Assembly (NCBI RefSeq): GCF_014805685.1
Contig: NC_060893.1
Span: 13,045,773 to 13,109,772 of the forward strand
Origin: Silurus meridionalis
Lineage: Eukaryota; Chordata; Actinopteri; Siluriformes; Siluridae
Direction of reading: 5' to 3'
DNA length: 64,000 nt
How positions within the stretch are numbered: the stretch's first letter is position 1; each line of letters opens with the position of its first letter. Shown piece by piece: positions 49,363 to 60,818 of this stretch. The position numbers and the translations under genes are program-made. Under the pieces are notes generated by a model. It was not told where the DNA came from. It saw nothing but the letters and a program-made list of their open reading frames with translations, and did not search any database.

Positions 49363-51078
49363 CTACCTTAATGTGTCTACTCTTTTAAATTTACTTACTG
49401 GAAATGTAATTGGGAACATGTAAGTACTTGTATGCCATATTTTACCTGACATTTATATTATCCCCAGAGCTTTCTTTGTAAATGTGTAAACACAGAAGAA
49501 ATTCTGCTGAGTTACCATTAAGCAAAAAAGTGGCAGATGCAATATGTTCTTGAATGCAGGGTCATTAGCATTATGGTGAACTTGGTATGATGAAGGAATA
49601 CAAGGATAATTTGCTTCCACAGGTGACTAACTGCATAGTCTATTAATATTATATACACAGCAGCAGAGATTTTTTTTCCCTTATACTATCTCGTTATCCA
49701 AATGACTCCTAGTTGGCTGGCGCCAGCGACACAGAACTATGTGTGTGTGATTGGCAACCTGAGTAACTTTTATTTTTAATATAAAATTAATTAATCGCAA
49801 ATTCTATATGTATGGTTTATTATTTACTTATTATTACTTATTATATGAGAATAATTAGAGTTGAACAGATACTTTCTAAACTCAGTCCAAGAGATCATGG
49901 CAGCAAAACCTGCCATGGATAAGCTGTTTTGAGAGTGGATACAGAGCTGAATACTGAAGGCAGGTTATGCCACTTACCCTACTTATTGTTTCCATCCTTT
50001 TGCTCCCTCAATAGAAGAGGATTAACCAATGGCTTTATTTTGGAGCCAGGCTCTGTGCAAACAAACCACACAGAAACAGAAAAAGCAACCAAGCACAAAA
50101 GGAACAGAATGCATATTTGAAAACACAAAAAAGCTTTTCAGTTTGTTTTTTTTAAAACACATACAAGCCTGCAAATTCATTATTTAAATGTTAAGCTATT
50201 TTGTTTAACTAGTCACTTTTGGTATCAGGTTAACAAAGAGAAAAGCTAAAATTCAATGTGGAAGTGTGTACAAATTAATATGGAGAAATTCTGTTTTCAG
50301 CACCATTATGCACATAACCAACAAAATCAATCTTATGAGAAAATTATACAAAATGTGTGCTCTAAGGTTTTACTCTAGCAAAAACAATGGCAAACACTAT
50401 CATATTAAAAAGGCTGTCCTGGTCAGGTGGCAGAAAGGCAACATGTTGTCAAGATGCTGTTGTCAAAGCTTGGACATAGAAAGATGTCAACAGATGTTTC
50501 TCTTGAGACAGAAAGATGGCATCATTAACAAAGTCAAGTGAAGGCATCAATAAAGTCAGGAGGAAAAGAGATGAGGGATGACCTTGCTAATTTCAGGTGG
50601 TGGAGCAACAACCTTGGCAGTGCCAGAGGGTAAAGTCACATCCTTGTTGGAGACTGAGTGGAGCAACATACAGTACTCAGTGTGGGCTGAAAAGGCCTCT
50701 GTGGTTATGTGCAGAGCAGAGGGTGTGCATCTACCCACATCCAGAAATTGCTTTATAACTTTAGCATTATGCTTGTGTGCCATTCTTGTGTTTGAGGTAC
50801 AATACCACTTGTATCCATTGCATTCTGCACTAATACATGCAAACATTTTAGGCATTCTTAAAAGATTTTCCTACATTTGCTAAGCATAAAAATTCTACAT
50901 ATAGATTGTGTGTGGCTAATTGATTTTTTTTTTTTTTTGTATGCCTTTATTATCAGGACAACTCTGACTTCAGTGTTAGAGGCTCGCATTGTCTGTGACT
51001 CGAGCTCCACAGCCCTAAACTGCATTGTGTGCAGTTGTCAACTGACATTTCTACTAAATAAGTTTTAATCCTATAGCT
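49359..51078. other. Sequence without recognisable gene
   Basis: No gene recognised. 50540-50860 is open on both strands (50855-50556 minus, 50578-50883 plus) and is less AT-rich. I see no known motif; it may be an unknown repeat. Confidence 0.4.
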
Positions 51079-52772
51079 TTCTTCTTCTTCTTTTGGCTGC
51101 TCCCATTCGGGGTCACCACAGCAAACCATCTGTCTCCATAATACTCTGTCCTCTACATCCGCCTCTTTCAAACCAACTACCTGCATGTCTTCCCTCAACA
51201 CACCTATTAATCTCCTACTTGGCCTTCCTCTTTTCCTTCTTCCTGGCAGCTCCTTTTTGGCTGTATTCTCCTACCGATATACCCCATGTCCCTCCTCTGC
51301 ACATGACCAAACCATCTCAATCTCACCTCCCTCACCTTGTCTCCAAAACGTCCTACATGAGCAGTCCCTTACATAAACTCATTTCTAAATCTGTCCATCC
51401 TCGTCACACCCAATTTAAATCTCAGCATCTTCAGCTCTGCTACCTCCAGCTCCACCTACTGTCTTTTACTCAATGCCACTGTCTCCAACATAGCAGGCCT
51501 CACCACAGTCTTATAAACTTTCTCTTTCATTCCTGCAGATACCCCTCTATCACAAATCACTCCTGCCACTCTTCTCCACCCACTCCAGCCTGCCTGCACT
51601 CTTTTCTTCACTTTTTTTAACAAACTCCATTACTTTGTATCGTTGAAACCAGATACTTAAACTCATCCACCTTCACCACCTCTTCTGCATGCAACCGCAC
51701 CACTTCACTGCCCTTCCTCTCATTCACACACATGTTCTCTGTCTTACTACTTCTGACTTACATTCCCCTTCTCTCCAGCATGTACCTCCACCTCTCCAGG
51801 CTCTTCTCAACCTGCTCCCTACTCTCACCACAAATAACAATATCATTCACAAACATCATAGTTAATGGAGACTCCTGTCTGACTTTGTCAACCTGTCCAT
51901 CACCACTGCAAACAGTAAAGGGCTCAGAGCTGATCCTTGATGCAGTACCACCTCCACCCTGAGCCAGTCTGTCGTTTCTACTGCACACTTCGCTGCTGTT
52001 ACACTGTCCTTATACATGTCCTGCACCACCCTCATATACTTTACTGCCATACCTGACTTCCTCATACAATACCACAACTCTTCTGTCGGCACCGTGCCGT
52101 ACACTTTCTCAAGATCCACAAACACACAAAACAACTCCTTTTTACCTTTTCTATATTTTTACATCAATATTTCCAATGCAAATATTGCATCTGTAGTGCC
52201 TTCCTCGGCATGAAACCATACGGTTGCTCACAGATGGCTAGCTGTTCTCTCAGCCTGGCTTCCAATATTCTTTCCCATAAATTCATGGTGTGACTTATCA
52301 ACATTATTTCCCTGTAGTTACTGCAGGTCTGCACATCTTCCTTATTCTTAAAAATCTTAAAAAGAATAAAGTAGCCCAATCATCCAGCACCTCTTCAACA
52401 AAACCGAGCACCTGTCTGACCTCTTTCCCGAATTTCACACTACAGTATTCTTAATTTAGTTTCCACCATCTTATTCTTTTTTTAGTCCTCACACTCCTCC
52501 TCTTTCTCTTCACCTCCAAAACCATCCTACAGACCACCATCTAATGCTGTTTAGCTACACTGTCCCCTGCCAACACATTACAGTCTCCAATCTTCTTCAG
52601 GTTGCATCTCCTGAATAGAATGTAGTCCACCTGTGTGCACCTTCCTCCACTCTTATACGTCACCCTATGCTCCTCATTATTTTTTAAATAAGTATTTACC
52701 ACTTCCATTTCCATTATTTTAGCAAAATCTACCACCATCTGCCCTTCCACATTCCCTACTTAAAGCCATGCC
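51079..52772 (-). mobile_element. RTE-clade LINE, 5'-truncated and internally deleted (copy 3)
   Basis: Minus-strand copy of the same LINE. The 3' tail (CTTTCTTCTTCTTCTTTT on the plus strand) at 51079-51096 is followed by the conserved 3' block TGGCTGCTCCCATT. The 5' end falls in the endonuclease domain at about 52770 (counterpart of about 41330 in copy 2). The part between about 52380 and 52540 is much shorter than in copy 2, so the linker between endonuclease and RT is largely deleted. 5' truncation is usual for LINEs. I find no target-site duplication. Confidence 0.85.
51130..52750 (-). pseudogene. RTE endonuclease/RT remnant
   Basis: Readable pieces in coding order are 52750-52541 (MEGQMVVDFAKIMEMEVVNTY, then SGGRCTQVDYILF and AKQH of the endonuclease), 52379-52164 (SNYREIMLISHTMNLWERIL, then YGFMPRKA of the RT), 52134-51862 (CVFVDLEKVYGTVP, then LHQGSALSPLLF) and 51988-51758 (FVNDIVICGESREQVEKSL). 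The catalytic FADD motif reads FVND here, with the first catalytic Asp changed to Asn. The central KAYDR block is altered as well (Ala to Val, Asp to Gly). Several frame changes; non-functional. Confidence 0.82.
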
Positions 52773-52794
52773 GACCCTGTGTACAGGGTCTTTG

Positions 52795-52876
52795 CTCTTT
52801 GCTAGTGGCACTGAGCTTAAACGTGTATTTTTAGAGTTGCCATATGAATTGTTTAGGTGCTTATTAATGAAATCAT
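52795..52876. repeat. 82-bp perfect direct repeat, copy A
   Basis: Identical base for base to 53358-53439. Begins CTCTTTGCTAGTGGCACTG and ends GCTTATTAATGAAATCAT. Sequences flanking the two copies differ immediately on both sides. Confidence 0.97.
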
Positions 52877-52908
52877 TCTCAGTCTGTTGAGTAGTCTTAG
52901 ATCTTCTG

Positions 52909-53214
52909 TTATAAAATGTCAATAATCAAGAATAGAAAAGCATGAATGGAGAAGCACCCCAATATCACCTGAATGATTTTAGAACCAATGTCAAGATCCC
53001 CAAGCAGTTTTGTGAAATCATGCTTTAGTTGATCGATCACAATTCTCAATTCCGACAAGAAACCACCTATAAAAGTTACCAGCAGCAGCTTGTGCACCAT
53101 ATTTTTACCAGTCTCTGAAAATGGCATTTGAGCCAGCAAACTTATCTCCTCATCAGCATTCTCAGCCCCAGTGATTTGCAACACCTTGGTGCTATAGGTT
53201 CCAAGTGCTGTCAC
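52909..53214 (-). CDS. Unrecognised exon-like open frame between direct repeats (about 101 codons)
   Basis: Within the 481-bp segment bounded by the 82-bp repeats. The product has a regular alternation of hydrophobic and charged residues (ENADEEISLLAQMPFSETGK, then LSELRIVIDQLKHDFTKLL), which looks more like a helical protein than random translation. The DNA is richer in GC than its surroundings. After the codons for SKIIQ comes CAG|GTGATA on the minus strand, a plausible splice donor; a possible acceptor (TATAGCTAG) lies about 15 bases upstream of the first codons. I do not recognise the family. It could be an exon of a host gene read leftward, a captured gene piece or an unknown repeat. Confidence 0.3.
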   Translation of the reverse strand: MTALGTYSTKVLQITGAENADEEISLLAQMPFSETGKNMVHKLLLVTFIGGFLSELRIVIDQLKHDFTKLLGDLDIGSKIIQVILGCFSIHAFLFLIIDIL

Positions 53215-53357
53215 TTTAGATTTCTAGCTATAGTATGTCTTTCTGCAGGCAAGAGCAACAAGAACGAATATGTTTGTAAGTATGTAGTTTTATATGGTTT
53301 GCAAATCAGCACAGTGTGGCTTGAAATGCAATCTGTATTAGAAGAGTGATGAGTGGT

Positions 53358-53439
53358 CTCTTTGCTAGTGGCACTGAGCTTAAACGTGTATTTTTAGAGT
53401 TGCCATATGAATTGTTTAGGTGCTTATTAATGAAATCAT
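53358..53439. repeat. 82-bp perfect direct repeat, copy B
   Basis: Partner of 52795-52876, same orientation. The intervening segment is 481 bp. Confidence 0.97.
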
Positions 53440-54189
53440 GACATTGTGGCATAGCCCAGTCACTTCAGTGTATCTGCTATGAAATTGGTTAGGCACTTGT
53501 CCAGCTGTATTGAGGATACAAAGCAATGTTAACACCACTCTGCAGCATAATCAGTACTATTGCTGTGCTGTGCTTCTGCTTTACACTCTGATAATCAAAC
53601 CCCTCCAATGATGAGCTTCCAGCACTCCATGGGGATTGAAAGCACCTCAGTGATTGTTTGTTTATGCGAGAACTGTCAAGCTCTCTATTTTATTGTGCTG
53701 TTGCATTTCTGCTAAGAGCTAATGCATTTGGCCCATACCTGCTCCCAGCTCTTCTTTTGTTCCACTGTGGTAAAGGCATTCATTGATCCTCTTCCATGAG
53801 ACTGATCAGTGGAGATTTCTTTACAACGCAGAAAAGGAATTTACCATTTTATTCTTTATTCTGGTGCCAAAGCTGTTGTTTTTTACTATACAGTTAATGA
53901 TTTTTAATTAAAGTTAATTTGACTATATTCAATATCTTGCTCTCATGGTCTTTTTAAAAAATAATTTACTTCCTCAACTGTTGGTTGAGCTGACGTTGTG
54001 ATGTGAAGACTTTGCTAGTGGTAGTCGTGAAGGAATCAAATGAAAAAACCCAATAGTACAAAAGGAAATGCCCTGGGTGCATGAAAATAGTAGTTTATTT
54101 ATTATCCTTTATTATTTCAAGACAAACTTGGTGAACATTAATTACATTAAAATAAATTTTTTTGTTTGTTTTATTTTGTCAGACAAGAC
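53440..54189. other. Sequence without recognisable gene
   Basis: Nothing recognisable. Confidence 0.5.
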
Positions 54190-54370
54190 AATAAAGGTCT
54201 TTATATATTAATTTATCCAAAACTGCTTACAACTGACAACTGGCAACACATGGAATGCCACCTAAGTGCACTGCTCAAGGGCAAAGCGTAATTTCCTAGA
54301 AGACTTTCTCAGATTTGGAATAACAACATTCTGATCACTAGTGCAGAACTTTAACCACTGAGCTACCTCT
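54190..54370 (-). mobile_element. tRNA-derived SINE relic, strongly decayed
   Basis: TTATCCAAAACTGCTTACAA, GTGCACTGCTCAAGGGCAAA and TTTAACCACTGAGCTACCTC appear in the same order as in the copies at 25.8 and 37.8 kb. The final block is an inverted A-box-like head (GGTAGCTCAGTGGTTAAAG). Confidence 0.6.
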
Positions 54371-56234
54371 AACTGCTTTTAGAGAGAATGGATAGATATC
54401 GATACATATTTGAGCTTAAGCTTTGACTGGTTCCTTTTGAATTTCCATCATTAAAAACAAGAGGATCTGAGGCTTAAACATGAACATGGTAGAAGCCGTG
54501 AGCATACGATGGTATGTGCAGGTGATTGTGACAAGTCGATGTCAAGCTTGATTAAGCCTCAGTGGCTGTGGAGACAGTAGCCCCTACACCTTAGTTTGAA
54601 TAGGCCAGACCCTCCTCATCATCCATCACATACTGTCACCTCACAGCCAAACTGCCTTTTCTTATAATATCTATTTCCACCTACTCTCACTCAACCATCT
54701 CTCTTTTTCACTCTCGCACTCACGGTCATCCGCACACACAAACACACACCCTCCCTTTTCTCTCATGTCATCTCTCCTTATCATGATGGATGATTCAGCC
54801 ATTTTCAATTTCTACTCTTCAAAAATGCTCCTAGGAGAATGAGGAGGAGCCCCGAGAGAACAGACGTATCACTCTTATCCTTCTCGATGAAGAAGGCTGT
54901 ATAATTTTAAACTGGGGATTGTAAATATTCTATATAGACTTTCTGCATTTAAGCATGAAAGAGATTGTGTGTTGTTTCTGTTTTAGAACCATATGCTCTA
55001 CACATTTCACCTGTCTATTCAAGCAGGATAGATAAGACAGAATAACAACATGTACTGACAGGAAAATATATGAAGGAAGGTTAAAGAAAACATTCTACAC
55101 AGATGCACAACTGCATGTGAATCATTATTCAATTACATTCTGTTAGTAATTGAACTAGAGGGCATATTGATGCAGTCAGACAACTTGAGAAGAGACAGAT
55201 TTAACATCAGTTCTTTCAAGCACTTGTGTGCTGGGCTCTTAAAACAAAATTGTATCATTACTGTGCTAGACTTACTGGTGTGATGCATTTGTGTTTCTCT
55301 CTGGAAATAGGATGATGTAAAGAAAAGGGTCTAAATTACAACGAAAAAGAAAACAGACAGAATAGATTTGTTTACCACAAGGTGTTGGGTACATGCATTG
55401 CAACAAAACAGACTTTGTTTCCCAAACCCACATGCAAAACAACACAACACCTACAATATATAGGAAAACATTAACCATATTTAGTATAAAAACAAACAGT
55501 GTAATCCCTGCTTAATTTTTTGTAGATATAAATGTACATGTATTTTCATTTTAGTGACCCAGAGCCATAATGGTTCCTTCACCAAGCTTCAAAGTTGGCA
55601 TGAGGTTTTGGTGTTAATGCACAATGGTGTTTTTTCCTCCAGGAGGAACAATTTTGCAAAACAGTTAAAATTTTGTTTCATTTGTCAAACAAAGATTTTA
55701 CCTGGAAGCATTTGGGAACATTCATGGATTTGTTTATTGAAATTGGTCTAGCTTGTGCTGAGGCTATAATAACCAGTATAAAATGGAACAATTATTTACC
55801 ATTTCATTTTTTTTTACATAAATGCATAAGTAAACTGATCCACTAGTTATGAAAACAAAACAAAACAAAAAAAAGTAGCAGCTAGCTACTAGCTTCAATT
55901 ATACACCTAAACTAAAGACCACAGGTGTGCTCTGTATAGTATATTTCCAAAATACACATTTGTACACAAAATGAAATCCATTAAAACCACCTTTATAAAA
56001 CTTTTAGGAAGTTTTCTGCTTGTCATTGCCTTAAGACCCTTCGGTTCTTTTTACTTTCTGTTCATTGCACAGGTTGGGGTCAGATTTGATGGACACCTAC
56101 TAGAAGAATGGCAACCGTTACAATTACCTTTATTTATAGACATGTTCGCTTTTGGATTAATGAGAATTAATTAATGAATAATAACTTTCATATGTGCAGC
56201 CTCAAAATTCCTTAATGTTACCATTGACACCAGT
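54371..56234. other. Sequence without recognisable gene
   Basis: No gene recognised. A C/T-rich stretch at 54640-54790 and open frames at 55272-55478, 55554-55751 and 55971-56174 carry no motif. Confidence 0.45.
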
Positions 56235-56306
56235 TCCCTGGTGGTCTGGTGGTTAGGATTCGGCACATTCACTGGCCCGATCCGGGTTTGATTCCTGGTC
56301 AGGGAA
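56235..56306 (+). pseudogene. tRNA-Glu-like SINE head (not a functional tRNA)
   Basis: Folds into acceptor and T stems like tRNA-Glu. The anticodon stem has two mismatches and the residue before the anticodon is A instead of T. The anticodon position reads TTC. It continues straight into SINE body, so it acts as an internal pol III promoter rather than a tRNA gene. Confidence 0.75.
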
Positions 56307-56504
56307 CAGAACCCAGCCATTAGGGTTGCACAAGCCAGTGTGCTCTTAGTGCCGGTCCCAAGCCCGGATAAATGGGGAGGGTTGCGTTAGGAAGGGCATC
56401 CAGCATAAAAACATGTGCCAAATCAAATATGCGCCTCTCGAATATGGATGATCTGCTGTGATGACAAGCGGTAGGGAAGTGGGGAGAAGCCGAAAGAATG
56501 AATG
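56235..56504 (+). mobile_element. Composite SINE: tRNA-Glu-like head + LINE 5' end + LINE-like 3' tail
   Basis: Three joined parts. First, 56235-56306 is a tRNA-Glu-like sequence: TCCCTGG pairs with TCAGGGA as an acceptor stem, TGGTCTGGTGG serves as A box, and GGTTTGATTCC is a B box one base off consensus. Second, 56311-56433 matches the first 123 bases of the LINE at 40559-40681, with 117 identities and no gaps by my count. Third, 56446-56504 (GGATGATCTGCTGTG.., ending GAAGCCGAAAGAATGAATG) resembles the LINE 3' terminus (GGATGATCCGCTGTG.., ending GCAACCGAAAGAAGAAG), which an RTE reverse transcriptase would be expected to recognise. The unit thus looks like a pol III-driven parasite of the RTE LINE. 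Confidence 0.85.
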
Positions 56505-56506
56505 TG

Positions 56507-58660
56507 AATAGTATAGTATAGTTATTATTTCATCATGTGATGCAGAAAAAAGTTAAATACACAATTTAACTGTTTGCTGTCTGGGTTTTCAGTAGGTGCA
56601 TTATTATGCTTTATTGTTTTCTCAATATCATACAGAAGTACATTTGAATCTAAGAAAACTTACCAAATGAGTTTAGGCCTAAGACTCTCCCTTTCTGCTG
56701 CAGCAGATAATTCTCACTTGGATGCTTTTGTCCTCCAACTGTGACTCCACCATGCTCATCCCAGGGCTTTTATTCCTACTATGATCACATTAAGCATTCT
56801 ACATTTTTATTATCACATATATGTGTTTTGGTAGATTACACCTACAGCCGATTTAGAGTTAGCAACCAATGGGCTAAAAGTGGACCATATATAGATATGT
56901 GCCATTAGAAAATTATATAAAGTAAACAACTGGTTCTAAATATCTATGTATTATCAGCGGTAATCCTAATTCTACTGTATTTTTTAAAGTTTAGGATATT
57001 AGGAGACTATATCTTTATTTGCTGCTTTTGGTTCCTACCCATATGCTTTGCTTGGCTTTTTGCACTAGTGAAAGAGATGTAGATCAGGGATCAGATGAGT
57101 TCACTTTGACTTGAACTTTAAGTTCATCGAAGTTATAAGGGTGCTTTAGGAGTTAATGCCTACAGTTAATGTGGTTTGTGTGAGGTGAGGTGATGGCATT
57201 GTCCTTAAGCTCTCAAAAAGTCTACTTTGAAAGAATGAGTGTAAATTTCCGCAGCAAGCCAGTGCTGCTCACTCCCACTGGGCCCATCGGCCCCATCTGC
57301 TGTTTGAATAACCTCTTGCCCTTTTCTACCCAAGAGTCTGTTCTGGCCACCAGAGCTCACCTATGATGTCTAGCCAGGATCAGGACAGTATACGCTCTTC
57401 AGGTGCTGTCGTTCAGCAGGGGATTTGCGAGCTTCAACTGCCTAAATCTGTGTTCCCATTTTCTCTCTGTTTGACCTGCATGCATTGTGATGTTTGCAAG
57501 AAACTGCTGTCTGAGGACAAGGTGTTTATTGAAACTGAGACAGATTCTGCTGGGGCCCTAAGCAAATGTATGACTTACATTGAGCGGGGTAGTTAATTAT
57601 CTACTCCCACTGCAAGATTTGCTACCTGCCTACTACTGGCTTATAGGAGTGACTAAAGAGAAAGAAAATGAAATCTCTTTGCATTAGAAACATTTGTAAA
57701 TGAAAAGCAAATTATATAAAAAATTTTTTAATGAATTTACCATAAAACATTAACACACATTGAACTATAAACTGTCATATTCATGTTGTCCACTTAAAGT
57801 AAAAATAAATATGCATAAATAAAAACAAATGTATGTTATTGATATATATGTGTTGTATTTTACGGATAGAATGTGCTCCACAGGAAGTCAGAGACTGGAT
57901 ACTGTTGTATACGGTTTTGATATTAAAGCTTCACTATGCAGGTTATGCTGAAGATATCCCATAGTTTAAGACAAATACAACAAATTTTGGTTTAATCTAT
58001 TGTAATGTCATCGAAAAAATCTATAGATTCCTGGAAAATGTATTTCTATTGTTTTGTTTCCTATTATATACCTTTGGAAGTCCTAAGTAGCAATGCATTA
58101 TAATATTTTTTCTTTCTTGTTTTCTCGTACACTTAAAAAAGGTGTTCAAACTGTACCACATCCAATTCAATTCAAAACATTGTTAAATATATATTTTATT
58201 AAGAGCTTAACTAAGACATTTTTGTTTCGACAAATGTGCAATTTCGAGGTTACACATATAAGCCAGAGCATGCGTATTAAACACAACGATCAAACAGCCC
58301 CCCAACCGCTCTTCAAGTCAACGTCAACAGTCCATGGATTGCTGACGACACACCACTCACTCATTAATTTGTTTTTAAGGTAAATAAAACACTTTAGAAT
58401 TAAGTTCATAATGAATATACATGCTTAATTTTTTAACAATTTCTGTTTATGTAGACATTTTGTACTTAAGTGTCTAACGTTTTGTATTTTTAAAATGTAA
58501 TATACTATGTAAGAAGTCAACATGATGACATCATAAAAATGGAGCCTCTGATTGGTGCCTACTCAGTAGTTTGTCCAGACTTGTTGAGATCAGAATAAAA
58601 AATTGATCCATATAGAAGAAGGTGCTCAAGGTAAGATCATCTCAAGGTAAGGCATCTCGT
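56507..58660. other. Sequence without recognisable gene
   Basis: No gene recognised. Open frames at 57363-57596 and 58093-58383 have no recognisable motifs. Confidence 0.45.
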
Positions 58661-58675
58661 GATGATGACATAATT

Positions 58676-59277
58676 TTCTCACCATAACAAAAAGTTGTTT
58701 TCTTGTGATCTCGACATAACAAAAGTTGTTTTCCCATTATCACAACTTAATTTTCTTTAGTCTTGACATAACAAACATTGTTTCCTTGTAATCAGTAATT
58801 AATTTTTCTGTGTATTCGGGATAAGAGCATGTTTTAGAGGCACCATCATCACAGCATCATAGATAATAACCATAACCATAACATAATTATTCCCTGCAGC
58901 GGGCACGTGGGCGAGCGCCAGCGCTGACAGCTCTGCCCAGAGTCTCCCCCAAGGCCCTTATCTCTCTCCTTTTTATTGGCTTCATCGGACACTGGAACAG
59001 AACGCACTCATTAGACTCATCAGCTACAGGTGTGCCTCTTAGAGATTGTTGGGTCCGGCTCTGCCCCCCACTCGTGAACCAGTGCTTGTCCACGTGCCTG
59101 CACCGGCGCTCATACACGTGCCTGCTGCCACAAATGGTTATGGTTATTATCAATGATGTTGCGATGATGGCGCCTCTAAAACATGCTCTTATGCCGAATA
59201 CACAGAATAGTGCTGATCACTAAGAAACAGGTTTGTTATGTCAAGATCAAGAGAAAATTATTATAATGGGAAAACAA
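58676..59277. mobile_element. Foldback (long inverted repeat) element with GC-rich core
   Basis: 58726-58922 and 59101-59277 are imperfect inverted copies. Shared inverted blocks include TTGTTTTCCCATTAT at the tips, TTGACATAACAAAC, then AAGAGCATGTTTTAGAGGC, ATAATAACCATA and the inner GGCACGTGxxxGAGCGCC. The unpaired core at 58923-59100 is GC-rich in AT-rich surroundings. Outside the left arm, at 58676-58760, are two to three tandem units of about 35 bp (CATAACAAAAGTTGTTTTC). No transposase is present. It is therefore a MITE-like or foldback non-autonomous element; the family is not recognised. Confidence 0.75.
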
Positions 59278-59528
59278 AAAAGATAAATATTATAATGACC
59301 TCTTAGGACTTCTGTACTTAAAGGAGTTAGGAATTCCACATTTTAAAATACATTTGTAATTAGTGTCTACCTACATATAAACTCAGCCTGCTTAGTCTAG
59401 CTTGTTCTTCTCACATCGACTCATTTAGCTTTCTACAAAGGTGTTTAGACTCTCTTTTAATTTCGAATAACCACACCCACATTTTCTTCAGAAGTTAACT
59501 TTGGATTCTATGTTTTTAACTGAGGATT
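59278..59528. other. AT-rich sequence
   Basis: Nothing recognisable. Confidence 0.5.
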
Positions 59529-59632
59529 TGCATTTATTTATTTAAGTATTTATTTGTTTATTAATTACTGTATTTGTTTATTTATTTATTCATTCATCCA
59601 TTTATTTATTTATTTATTTATTTATTCAAGGA
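59529..59632. repeat. Imperfect (TTTA)n microsatellite
   Basis: TTTA units with TTTG, TTCA and TCCA variants. Confidence 0.92.
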
Positions 59633-60554
59633 AAATGTGTCACAATGTTTGTTAACTGTAACATAATTTTAATTGACAAAATGTAATTATGTTTAAAATC
59701 ATATTTTCCTTCTTTTTTTTTTTTTTACTTAACTGAACTAGATTTTTTATACTTTTAATACTTCCTGTTTAACTAGCCTGTAAATCTTTATAGTAAGTAA
59801 AATTCATGTTTTCTCTTTTGCCAGAAATAATTAGAAGTCATTGAAATATAGCAAGCGTGTGAAGCCCTTAATTTTTTCTGCAGTTTCCTCTGCTTCCAAA
59901 CACCCAAATGTACACAGATTGGTTTAGTTGAAAATATCAGTTGGATGTCTGACACACTATCAATGATCGATTTTTAAATAAAAAATAAAGTTATCAATGG
60001 CCATGACACTGAATAACTTAAAAATGTGTAATGTACTTAAAATATACTGTCACCTACACAGACTGCAAATATAATATAAATTGCTTGCTGGTCTTTGAAA
60101 ATGAATTTTTGCATTGTTATTGTTGTAAAAAACTCCATCGCATACCCACTTTCATGTTAACACCAGGTGTTCATTTGGCTGTGTGCAAATGCAAATAGGC
60201 CTGCTGGATAACCTATTGATCCAAGAGAGAGAACAACAACAACAAGCAACAATAGTGGCTGCCCAGTAATCACTTATTAAAATTCCACTATTTAACTATA
60301 CACTGGGAAGCTGATCTAGCCTGTGGCTTTTACTTATTGGCCACAAACTCTTAAGAGAGATCACAAATCAGTGTTTGTGGCAATGGGATCTGCATCTACA
60401 AACTCAGACTCACAGGGTGTCAAAGCAGAAAGTACAATGGTGTCTTTAAGGCAAGCAGACTAAATAGCTTATTTGTATTCCAGCCTTACTGCATGCCTTC
60501 TCACGTGTGACCAAATAGAGAGAACAAGACCGAAAGTCTGGGGATAGGGATACT
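59633..60554. other. Sequence without recognisable gene
   Basis: T-run at 59714-59727; otherwise nothing recognisable. Confidence 0.5.
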
Positions 60555-60564
60555 TGTGTGTGTG

Positions 60565-60600
<36 letters not shown>
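60555..60600. repeat. (TG)n(GA)n microsatellite
   Basis: TG units at 60555-60566 run into 17 GA units at 60567-60600. Confidence 0.96.
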
Positions 60601-60602
<2 letters not shown>

Positions 60603-60688
60603 CTGGGAGAGATTGAATCTAATATAATACAGTAGACTAGCACTGATGTACTGACTGGATAGAAAAGCAGTACAGTGCTCGAGATATA

Positions 60689-60691
<3 letters not shown>

Positions 60692-60723
<32 letters not shown>
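60692..60723. repeat. (CT)n microsatellite, inverted partner of the GA array
   Basis: 16 CT units, complementary to the GA array 91 bases upstream. Confidence 0.96.
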
Positions 60724-60726
<3 letters not shown>

Positions 60727-60761
60727 CTCAAGACAGAACCAAATAAGATAACATGTATATA

Positions 60762-60762
<1 letters not shown>

Positions 60763-60818
<56 letters not shown>
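60763..60818. repeat. (TG)n microsatellite
   Basis: About 28 TG units. Confidence 0.97.

Noticed and set aside
51093..51620. 175-codon plus-strand frame
   Set aside because: It is the antisense of LINE copy 3 (minus strand); the Ser/His/Pro-rich content is typical of the reverse complement of this LINE.
56235..56306. Functional tRNA-Glu gene
   Set aside because: The residue before the anticodon is changed, the anticodon stem has two mismatches, and the sequence continues into a LINE-derived SINE body.
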